Assembly (NCBI GenBank): GCA_937982505.1
Contig: CALJLV010000020.1
Coordinates: 1 to 52,769 of the forward strand
Length of the DNA stretch: 52,769 nt
Reading direction: 5' to 3'
Source of the DNA: an uncultured Desulfobacteraceae bacterium
GTDB lineage: Bacteria > Desulfobacterota > Desulfobacteria > Desulfobacterales > UBA2174
Shown here: positions 24,732 through 33,298 of the stretch, in pieces
Layout: every line of letters begins with the position of its first letter
How positions within the stretch are numbered: the first letter of the stretch is position 1
Notes under the pieces: generated by a model
The model's database searches: none
What the model was told of the DNA's origin: nothing
What the model saw: the letters and a program-made list of their open reading frames with translations, nothing else
Position numbers and translations under genes: made by a program

Positions 24732-27700
24732 GGCGCCGTCCCCTTTCGAGTCTTTTCAAGATGCAAGGGGCCGGCGTCCCGAAATCCGGCCTGCTCCCCT
24801 TCAGCCCGGCGGCGCGCCTTGCGTCGTTCGAACAGATAGTAGGTCGTCGGTACCAGCACCAGGGTCACCAGCATGGAGACCGAAAGGCCCCCCAGCATGG
24901 TGATCCCCAGCGGATTCCAGGCCTCGGCACCCACCGTGTCCGAGACCGCCATGGGAACCATTGCGAAAAGAGTGGTCAGCGTGGTCATGAGCACCGGCCG
25001 CAGCCGATGGCTGCCCGCCTCCACCACGGCCTCGAAGAGCGGCCGGCCGCGTCTTTGCAGCAGATGGGTGTAGTCGAGAAGCACGATGGCGTTGTTGACC
25101 ACGATGCCCATGAGCATGATCAGACCCATAAAGGGAATCATCCCCAGGCTGGTGCCGGTGACATAGAAGGCGTAGAGCACCCCGGTGAAGGCAAAGGGCA
25201 CGGAAAACATGACGATCAACGGATCGCGCAGGTTGCCGAAAAGGGCGGCCATCACCATGTAGACCAGCGTGATGCCCAGAATCAGCAGAACCGTCAGGTC
25301 GGCGAAGGCTTCCTTTTGTTCCTCCAGGTCCCCGCCGTAGTGGACCCGGATGCCGGGGGGAATCTGGATGCCGTCCACCACCCGGCGCACGTCGGCGCTC
25401 ACCGCCCCCAGGCTGCGGCCCGAGGTGTCGGCCTCCACCCGGAGGATCCGCTGGCGGTTCTTGCGCTCGATTTCGATGGGTCCCCGCCCTTCGACGATGC
25501 GCGCCACGGTCTGGAGACGCACCCGCCGCCCGTCCGGCGTGAGGATCGGCACCTCGGGCAGATTGGCCAGGCGGTCGCGGTCCATCTCTCGAAAACGGGT
25601 GAAAATATCGAAGCGGTCCCCGGCATCCTTGTACTCGCTGGCTTCGACCCCGTAGAAGTAGTTGCGCAGGGTGCCAGCGATCATGGCCACGTTCAGCCCG
25701 AGGCTGGCGGCCTTGGCGCGGTCGATCTGGACCCACACCTCAGGGCGCGGATCCTTCTGGGAAATGGTCGCGTCCACCAGGCCGGCTATGGTGCTCATCT
25801 CCCGGTGCAGCTGCCGGGCGAAGGCCTCGCTCTGCTTCAGGTCGTAGCCGAGCACCTCCAGGGAAATCGGTTTGCGCCCGCCCATGATGGCGCTGTCCAG
25901 GCCGCTTTCGGTGCTCACCCGGTATTTGGCCAGTCCGGGGATCGTTGCCACCTCGGCGCGCAGCCGTTCAGCCACCTGCTCGACGGTCTGGTCGCGCCGG
26001 TCGCGGTCCACCAGCTTGAAGCGTACCTCGCCCACGTTGGGCCCCTGTTCAAAGCCCAGGGCTACCGAGTAGCCCATCTCATCCTCGCCGGTCTTGGCGT
26101 AAGTGAACAGGATCCATTCCGCGGGCACGATCCGCGGCATGATGGCCAGCATCTGCATGGCTACCCGCTCGGTCTGCTCGATGCGCTGGCCTTCGTCTAG
26201 ACGAAAGGAGACCGACACCTCGCCGGTGTCCACCCGGGGGAAAAAGGAGGTGGAGATAAACGGCACCAGGGAGAGCCCCGAGGCGAAGATCGCCACGGCC
26301 AGCACCCCCACGCTGCGGGTGTGCCCCAGGGCCCAGGCCAGAAGGCGCCCGTAGGCCCCTTCCAGAGCCTCGAAGCCCGCCTCGCTGCGGGCGTAAAACC
26401 GGCCCAGGACCCCCCCCCGGCTGCGCAGGGCCGCCGGTGTGGCGCTCACCCAGCGGCTGGCGAGCATCGGGGTGAGCATCAAGGCGGTGACCAGCGACGC
26501 CAGCAAGGTGATCACCACCACGAACCCGAGCTGCTTGAACATGATTCCCGCCAGTCCACTGAGAAACATCAACGGCACGAAGACCACCACCGTGGTCAGC
26601 GTCGAGGCGGTGATGGCCAGGGCCATTTCACCAGCCCCGTGCATGGCCGCCGCCCCTACGCGCGCCCCCTTTTCCACGTGCCGGATAATGTTTTCCAGCA
26701 CCACGATGGCGTTGTCCACCACCATGCCCGAGGCGATGGCCAGCGCCATCAGGGAAACCACGTTGATCGTGTAGCCGAACAGGTTCAGAAAGATGAAGGC
26801 GATAACCAGCGAACAGGGAATGATGAGCACGATGATAAAGATGGTGCGCAACCGGCGCAGAAACACCCCCGTGACGGTCACGATGAAAAAGATCCCCCAC
26901 AGCAGGGTGGTCCGCAGATTGGAGACCGAATCGATGATGTCCACCGAGGTGTCGATGGGGATGCGCACGGTAACGTCGGCGGGCAGCTGGGGCAAGATCT
27001 CGGCCAGGCGCGCCTTGACCGCCTCGATCACCTCCACCGTATTCTTGCCGGTCTGTTTCTGAAGCATCAAAAGGATCGAGGGCCGCCCGTTGCTGTGCAC
27101 CCGTTCATCCATCGGCTTATAACTGTCTTCCACGGCGGCCACGTCCCCCAGGCGCACCGGGCGGGCCTCGTGGTAGCCCACCACCGTCCGGCGGATCTCC
27201 TCGATGGACTGAAAGCGCGCCGGCACCCGAACGAAGTATTTCTGGCTGCCGGTGTGGATATGGCCGGCGGGAACATTCATGTTTTCAGCGTCCAGGACCC
27301 GGTTGATCTGGGCCAGCGACAGATGGAACCCCTCGACCTTGCCCATGTCAAAATCAATGTTGATACGCCGGCGCAGCCCGCCGTTGAGGACCACGGCCCC
27401 CACCCCCGGAACGCGCTTGAGTTCGTCGGCGATCTGCTTGTCGACGATATGAAACAGCCGCGGCCAGCTGAGCTCTCCGGATACCGTGAGGAACAGCACC
27501 GGCGCCATGGCACTGGAAAACTTGAACAGCACGGGGCTCTCGGCGTCCTCGGGCAGATAGCGGCGGGAAAATTCGAGCTTGTCGCGAAGATCGTTGCCGG
27601 CCACATCCAGATCGGTGCCCCAGTCGAACTTGCAGCTGATCAGCGACAGGTTGTCCAAGCTCTTGGAGGTCAGCGTGTCGAGGTTGTTGACCGCGTTGAC

Positions 27701-27910
27701 CGAGTCTTCGATCACCTCGGTCACCTCGGTTTCCACATCCGAGGCGCTGGCCCCTGGCCAGGCGGTGAGAATCGAGATGACCGGAGGCTCGATTTCCGGG
27801 TACATGTCGGTGGAGAGGCGCAGAGCGGAAAAGATCCCCAGCAGGCCCAGGGCCAGAAACAGCATGGCCGTGGCCACCGGCTGGCGCACGGAAAATTGGG
27901 GCAGGTTCAT
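24728..27910 (-). CDS. RND efflux pump inner-membrane transporter (AcrB/HAE1 type)
   Basis: A 1060-residue RND pump that exports hydrophobic or amphiphilic compounds by proton antiport. Family hallmarks: N-terminal membrane helix with FSVRQPVATAMLFLALGLLG, the periplasmic segment YPEIEPPVISILTAWPGASA, the TM4 motif GMVVDNAIVVLENI (carrying one of the two acidic residues of AcrB), and the second-half motifs MGIVVNNAIVLLDY and LRPVLMTTLTTLFAMVPMAV. The duplicated 12-TM architecture is complete. It overlaps the adaptor gene by 4 bp upstream and the PII-like gene by 4 bp downstream. Substrate cannot be inferred; heavy-metal (CzcA) type is less likely because the TM4 metal motif DGAVV is absent. 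Confidence 0.93.
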   Translation of the reverse strand: MNLPQFSVRQPVATAMLFLALGLLGIFSALRLSTDMYPEIEPPVISILTAWPGASASDVETEVTEVIEDSVNAVNNLDTLTSKSLDNLSLISCKFDWGTDLDVAGNDLRDKLEFSRRYLPEDAESPVLFKFSSAMAPVLFLTVSGELSWPRLFHIVDKQIADELKRVPGVGAVVLNGGLRRRINIDFDMGKVEGFHLSLAQINRVLDAENMNVPAGHIHTGSQKYFVRVPARFQSIEEIRRTVVGYHEARPVRLGDVAAVEDSYKPMDERVHSNGRPSILLMLQKQTGKNTVEVIEAVKARLAEILPQLPADVTVRIPIDTSVDIIDSVSNLRTTLLWGIFFIVTVTGVFLRRLRTIFIIVLIIPCSLVIAFIFLNLFGYTINVVSLMALAIASGMVVDNAIVVLENIIRHVEKGARVGAAAMHGAGEMALAITASTLTTVVVFVPLMFLSGLAGIMFKQLGFVVVITLLASLVTALMLTPMLASRWVSATPAALRSRGGVLGRFYARSEAGFEALEGAYGRLLAWALGHTRSVGVLAVAIFASGLSLVPFISTSFFPRVDTGEVSVSFRLDEGQRIEQTERVAMQMLAIMPRIVPAEWILFTYAKTGEDEMGYSVALGFEQGPNVGEVRFKLVDRDRRDQTVEQVAERLRAEVATIPGLAKYRVSTESGLDSAIMGGRKPISLEVLGYDLKQSEAFARQLHREMSTIAGLVDATISQKDPRPEVWVQIDRAKAASLGLNVAMIAGTLRNYFYGVEASEYKDAGDRFDIFTRFREMDRDRLANLPEVPILTPDGRRVRLQTVARIVEGRGPIEIERKNRQRILRVEADTSGRSLGAVSADVRRVVDGIQIPPGIRVHYGGDLEEQKEAFADLTVLLILGITLVYMVMAALFGNLRDPLIVMFSVPFAFTGVLYAFYVTGTSLGMIPFMGLIMLMGIVVNNAIVLLDYTHLLQRRGRPLFEAVVEAGSHRLRPVLMTTLTTLFAMVPMAVSDTVGAEAWNPLGITMLGGLSVSMLVTLVLVPTTYYLFERRKARRRAEGEQAGFRDAGPLHLEKTRKGTAP

Positions 27911-29106
27911 TCCGCTGGCCCCTCCGCTGGCGGCGCCGCGGCACTGGCGACGCGCACTCGATCCCCGTGGCGCAGACTCCCCTGGCCCTCCACCACCACA
28001 GGCGTGCCGGCCTCGATGCCCCGCAGGGCCACGAAACGGTCCTGGCGCCGCCAGGTCTCCACGTTGACCTGCACCGCCCGGTCGTCCTTCACGGTGAACA
28101 GGTAATCGCTGCCGGTGCCCGGCAGCCGCAGCAGGACGTCGCGGTCCACGGCCACCACCGCCTCCCGACCGAGCTCCAGCGTCACCCGGGCGTACATCCC
28201 GGGCTGCAGCAGACCTTCGGGGTTGTCCAGGTGCACTTCGATGTCGGCGCTGCGGGTGGCGGGACTCAGGGCTGTATTGACCAGCGCCACACTCCCGGCG
28301 AAAGGCCGCTGCGGATGCGCGTCGACGCGCACCGTCGCCGGCAGGCCGGGATGGATGGCGGGCAGATCCGCCTCGGTGACAAAGGCGATCACCTTAATCC
28401 GGGAAACGTCGGCCAGCCTCAGCAACGCATGATCGGTGCTCGAGAGGTTTCCGGGATCGGAGAAGCGTCCCGTCACCACGGCGCCCATGGGTGCTTTGAT
28501 GCCATGGTCCGCCAGAGTCAATGACAACTGTTCAATCACCGCCCGGGCCTGTTCGGCCTGGGCCAGGGCGCCCCTGCGGGCCGAGGCGGCCGCTGCGGTC
28601 TCGGCCCGCAGATGATCGAGCTGTCGACGCGCTACGGCCTTTTCCTGATAGAGGGCCTCGAAGCGTTCGCGATCCTTTTCCAGGGCACCCAGGCTGGCAC
28701 TGATACGCGCGGTGTTGGCCTCGGCGGCCGCCAGGGCGGAACGCGCCTCCTTGAGCCGAGATTGCACTGCGGCGTCGTCCAGGCGCACCAGGATCTCACC
28801 GTTCGCGACGATATCCCCTACCTGCACGTTCACCGCCTCAATGCGCTGCCCGGGAACTTTGGCGAAGACCATCACCTCTTGCCATGGGCGCACTTCGCCG
28901 GTGAGCTCCAGGCGCCGCGTCATTTCCATCTGCCGGGCCGGGGAAACCCGCACCGGATGCACCCGCTGGACGTCGGTCCGTTCCAGGGCACGGGTTTGCG
29001 ATCGATACAGGTTGAAGCCGGCAAAGGCGAGAAACCCGACCGCCGCCAGAAGGGTGACGGCCATTCCCGTGCGTTTAGGCCGGACTGCCGCAGGGTTGCC
29101 GCTCAT
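27907..29106 (-). CDS. RND periplasmic adaptor (membrane fusion protein)
   Basis: This 399-residue HlyD/AcrA-family adaptor joins the RND pump to the TolC-like channel. It has an N-terminal membrane anchor (VTLLAAVGFLAFAGFNLY), a barrel-sandwich hybrid domain (VNVQVGDIVANGEILVRLDD), an alpha-helical hairpin rich in Ala, Glu and Arg (about residues 115-190), the second half of the lipoyl-like domain (IKAPMGAVVTGRFSDPGNLS), and beta-barrel and membrane-proximal domains. There is no lipobox cysteine. Four-base ATGA-type overlaps on both sides make this a translationally coupled operon. Confidence 0.92.
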   Translation of the reverse strand: MSGNPAAVRPKRTGMAVTLLAAVGFLAFAGFNLYRSQTRALERTDVQRVHPVRVSPARQMEMTRRLELTGEVRPWQEVMVFAKVPGQRIEAVNVQVGDIVANGEILVRLDDAAVQSRLKEARSALAAAEANTARISASLGALEKDRERFEALYQEKAVARRQLDHLRAETAAAASARRGALAQAEQARAVIEQLSLTLADHGIKAPMGAVVTGRFSDPGNLSSTDHALLRLADVSRIKVIAFVTEADLPAIHPGLPATVRVDAHPQRPFAGSVALVNTALSPATRSADIEVHLDNPEGLLQPGMYARVTLELGREAVVAVDRDVLLRLPGTGSDYLFTVKDDRAVQVNVETWRRQDRFVALRGIEAGTPVVVEGQGSLRHGDRVRVASAAAPPAEGPAE

Positions 29107-30515
29107 GACCCTTCCTTCCTGTCCGAAGTTGCGTCAGTAACACCCATGGCCCGCTCCAGTTCCGCTTCAGCCTTCAGTGCGTCGTAACGGGCAACATGAA
29201 AATTGGTGGCCGCCCGGCTGTGTGCCACCGTCGCGTCAAGCACCTCGGTGGAAGTCGCCACCTGCTGCTGATAACGCAGTCGATTGATACGCAGATTCTC
29301 TGCTGCCTGGACGAACGCTGCCTGCGCGGTCTGGACATTGGCCAGGGCGACGGTCAAAGATAGGCGGGCATTGTTGACCTCCAGCCGAATACTGTCGCGC
29401 ACCCCCTGGGCTTTGGCGGCCAAGGCCTCGTACTCCCGCCGCAGTCCGGCCACCTCGGCCCGGGTTTTTCCCCATTCGAAAAAGGTCCATTCCCCCTGGA
29501 GGGCCACGGTGGTGTTGTGGCGATTACGAAACTCATTTCGGGTGGCCTGCCAGTTTTCCCCATCCTGCTCGTAACGCCCCACCAGGGCCAGGCGCGGGTA
29601 ATAGGCGCTGGCCGCCAGCCGCGCACCCGCCTCCAGGCGGGCCAGGGAAAGGTCCAGATAGCGCAACTCGGGCCGCTGGGCCTCGGCCAGATCCAGAAGG
29701 ACCGCCAGATCCGACGGGATGCCGGGCAGATCCTCGACGGAAACCACCACCGTGGGCCTTTGAAGATCGAAACCGATGACGGTGTTGAGCGCCGCCACGG
29801 CGATTTCAACCCCGGCCTCAGCCCGGGTCCGCTGCTGCACCGCTTCTGCCAGAGCCACCTGGCTCTGGAGCAGATCGTTGTAGGGAATCAGCCCCTGATC
29901 GTAAAATCCGGTGGCATCGTGCACGTGGGCTTGAAGGGTGTCCTGGGCGGACCGCGCCGTTTCCAGATACCGGCCGGCCATGAGCACGTCGAAAAAAGCA
30001 AACTTCGTCTGTTTGACCACGTCGGCCACCGCCTGTTGCTGCGCCACGTCTCCAAGAGCGACGCCCAACTGGGCCATCTTGACCCGCGTGATCAAGGCGA
30101 ATCCGGTAAACAGGGGCTGGGTCAGACTCGCCTCCCAGTGAAAATTGTCTCGCGGTCCGGTGGCCGCCTGGATGCGTTCGCTGCCCGCCACCACGTAGTA
30201 GGGGGCCACCGCCGGATGGGGGGCTACCGTGGTTCGGGTAAAGTACATAAAGGGGGTCTCCTTCAGTCGGGCATAGCCGTAGGCGGCCGAGGCCTTGGGA
30301 AGAAGATCCGCCCGGCTGCTGCGCAGCGCCTCCACGGCCGCCAGGCTGCGGGCCTGCGCTTCACGAATCTGGCTGTTGTTGGTCCGGGCCAGGGAAACCG
30401 CCTGGAACAGGGTCAGCCTGTCAGCCGATTCACCCCCCCCGAAGGCACTGGACGCCTGAAAAACGTAAATCAGCATGGTCAACAGGAGGCGTTTCAATCC
30501 TCTGCCTGTGCGCAT
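29103..30515 (-). CDS. TolC-family outer-membrane efflux protein
   Basis: The outer-membrane channel of the tripartite efflux system. From ATG 30515 (GGGAGG 6 nt upstream) it has 470 residues, a signal peptide (RLLLTMLIYVFQASSAFGGG) and two OEP repeats of long amphipathic helices. Family signals include LTLFQAVSLARTNNSQIREA, the first repeat helix SRADLLPKASAAYGYARL, and NLRINRLRYQQQVATSTEVL near the end. As with the next two genes, its end overlaps the adaptor start by 4 bp. It heads the efflux operon directly behind a promoter with a palindromic operator. A longer frame to 30551 exists but lacks a ribosome site. Confidence 0.9.
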   Translation of the reverse strand: MRTGRGLKRLLLTMLIYVFQASSAFGGGESADRLTLFQAVSLARTNNSQIREAQARSLAAVEALRSSRADLLPKASAAYGYARLKETPFMYFTRTTVAPHPAVAPYYVVAGSERIQAATGPRDNFHWEASLTQPLFTGFALITRVKMAQLGVALGDVAQQQAVADVVKQTKFAFFDVLMAGRYLETARSAQDTLQAHVHDATGFYDQGLIPYNDLLQSQVALAEAVQQRTRAEAGVEIAVAALNTVIGFDLQRPTVVVSVEDLPGIPSDLAVLLDLAEAQRPELRYLDLSLARLEAGARLAASAYYPRLALVGRYEQDGENWQATRNEFRNRHNTTVALQGEWTFFEWGKTRAEVAGLRREYEALAAKAQGVRDSIRLEVNNARLSLTVALANVQTAQAAFVQAAENLRINRLRYQQQVATSTEVLDATVAHSRAATNFHVARYDALKAEAELERAMGVTDATSDRKEGS

Positions 30516-30579
30516 CGTCTCCCTCCCTGGCGTCACCAATCGAAACTGCAAGCCGGTTTTGGACCTGTCATCCTTTATA

Positions 30580-30621
30580 ATGAACTTTAGTTCATATCAC
30601 GAGAACCGAGCGGGCTGTCAA
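30580..30621 (-). promoter_or_regulatory. RND operon promoter with palindromic operator
   Basis: On the minus strand TTGACA (30616-30621) and a -10-like GATATG (30593-30598) are 17 bp apart, and the perfect palindrome ATGAACT-TT-AGTTCAT (30580-30595) overlaps the -10. This is the usual architecture for repression by a TetR- or MarR-type regulator. No such regulator gene lies beside the operon, so it would act from elsewhere. Confidence 0.6.
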
Positions 30622-30664
30622 TTCAAAAAGGGCGGTTGCCGTGGACAGCCCCGGGGGATCGATC

Positions 30665-30693
30665 TTGATGGCCCGAAGATAGGATGGTATGCT
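30665..30693 (+). promoter_or_regulatory. Candidate promoter for asnS
   Basis: TTGATG (30665-30670) and TATGCT (30688-30693) are separated by 17 bp, about 65 bp before the asnS start codon. Each hexamer matches four of six consensus bases, so this is a moderate candidate. Confidence 0.4.
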
Positions 30694-30758
30694 GCCGGCG
30701 TCGTTTCTGCCCCATCGGTTCAAAGGGGCTTTTAAGATCCCCACGGAAAGAATCCCCC

Positions 30759-32147
<1,389 letters not shown>

Positions 32148-32494
32148 ACCGGCCGCGCGGGCTTCGATGAAGGACTTGACTTTCAAGCATCTTCTGGTAG
32201 CCTAGCACCATCATGATCACCGAACCGCAAACACCATCCGTTAACCACCGGTTGGACCGCGGGCGCCGGCCATCGGCCTCCGCCGGACACCAAAGGTTAG
32301 ACTTGACATGCGAGGTTCCGGTGACATGACCGGAACGTCCCTGGTGCACGTGCATCTCACGTAAAAACGGCACCGTCGAGATGTTCCACCCCATGGAAAA
32401 GGCAGGCGTCGCTCTCTTTAGCTTAGCGGCACCTGCCTTTGTTTTTGCGCCAGCCATCCGGAGCCCCTGCCCGCCCCCCTGAACTGCGGCGGCG
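32148..32494. other. 347-bp gap between asnS and the ThyA-like gene, with stem-loops
   Basis: No protein-coding gene is visible. It holds a perfect 8-bp stem (GTTCCGGT at 32315-32322 with ACCGGAAC at 32329-32336) just after a TTGACA hexamer at 32303-32308, and a strong bidirectional terminator-like hairpin at 32398-32446. The space between could be an untranslated 3' region or a small RNA; a -10 for the TTGACA is not obvious. Confidence 0.4.
32398..32446. terminator. Bidirectional Rho-independent terminator-like hairpin
   Basis: Arms AAAGGCAGG (32398-32406) and CCTGCCTTT (32432-32440) pair perfectly, with further inner pairing (GTCGCT with AGCGGC). On the plus strand a GTTTTT tail follows; on the minus strand TTTT follows. 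It would terminate the minus-strand dnaN-gyrB-thyA-like operon and any plus-strand transcript from asnS. Confidence 0.7.
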
Positions 32495-33298
32495 TTAGGC
32501 TCTGAGGCATCTCAGTTTGGCCAGATCCTCGGCGTAGCCGTAAAGGTGAAGCCCCTTGCTCTCCACGATCATCTCGCCGTCTGCCACGCCGATTTCCGAC
32601 GCCATGTATTCCTTGAGGTTCTGGATTCCAGCCAGGTTGGCCGGCAACCCGCCCCACAAATCCCAGCTTCGAAAATAAACGAAAAAATGCAGGGCATCGT
32701 CCTGGATGCGGGTATCGATGGATCGAAGACAAGGCGGGTCCACAAGGGTCAGATCGGTGGGATCGGCCACCTGGAGCACCATCTGATTGTTGCGCGGCCC
32801 GTGGCGCCGATAGGTATCGATCACCCATTCGATCTGGTTGAGGTACAGCTCGGCCGCTTCTTGAAAAATGATCTTTCCGTCAACGGGACGCAGATCGACG
32901 ATCTCCCGGTTGCCCTGATCCCACCAGCGCCGCTTTTCGGCCTTCACCACGGCCCGGGTCAGCCGCTCTCCGTAAGTGTAGGACTCTCCCGGAGCCTTTT
33001 GCCCGGTCATCAGGTATTCGATATACGACCGCTGGTACCCGGCTCCGCCATAGATGTAGGCTTCCTCCACCGGATTGGGAATGCCGCAGGCCGGCGGGAT
33101 GTCCGGCAGCAGGGGCCGGGTGCCGGGAAAGCGCACATGACCCATGAAATAATCGTATTCGAGCCGTGTCTGACCGCTGTAGGACCCGCGATCGATGGTG
33201 AAGCGGCGCCCGCGATCCAGGATGTCGTGAACCGCCTGGAACCACAGATCGGGCAGATCCCGTGCTTCTATCTTATGGATGGCCAGTTTGCTGTGCAT
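32495..33298 (-). CDS. Archaeal-type thymidylate synthase (ThyA-like) homologue
   Basis: The 267-residue protein has a ThyA-like C-terminal half with the catalytic positions in place. Cys190 lies in a DPPC motif (ThyA has PCH), followed by RSWD (Arg210, Asp213), GLPANL (Asn221, the dUMP-contacting Asn) and HLYGY (His251, Tyr253). The N-terminal half differs from standard ThyA and resembles the archaeal type (MJ0511 family). It starts right after the gyrB stop (TGA-ATG), so it is co-transcribed with gyrB and dnaN. I infer dTMP synthesis or a related pyrimidine reaction near the replication genes; the reaction is not proven. Confidence 0.75.
   Translation of the reverse strand: MHSKLAIHKIEARDLPDLWFQAVHDILDRGRRFTIDRGSYSGQTRLEYDYFMGHVRFPGTRPLLPDIPPACGIPNPVEEAYIYGGAGYQRSYIEYLMTGQKAPGESYTYGERLTRAVVKAEKRRWWDQGNREIVDLRPVDGKIIFQEAAELYLNQIEWVIDTYRRHGPRNNQMVLQVADPTDLTLVDPPCLRSIDTRIQDDALHFFVYFRSWDLWGGLPANLAGIQNLKEYMASEIGVADGEMIVESKGLHLYGYAEDLAKLRCLRA

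Noticed and set aside
24728..27910. Heavy-metal (CzcA-type) classification of the RND pump
   Set aside because: TM4 reads VDNAIVVLENI, the HAE1 pattern, not the metal-pump DGAVVMVEN pattern.
24761..28105. Long plus-strand open frames (up to 594 codons) opposite the RND pump
   Set aside because: They are antisense to a well-recognised transporter and their translations are His/Gln/Gly-rich without family features.
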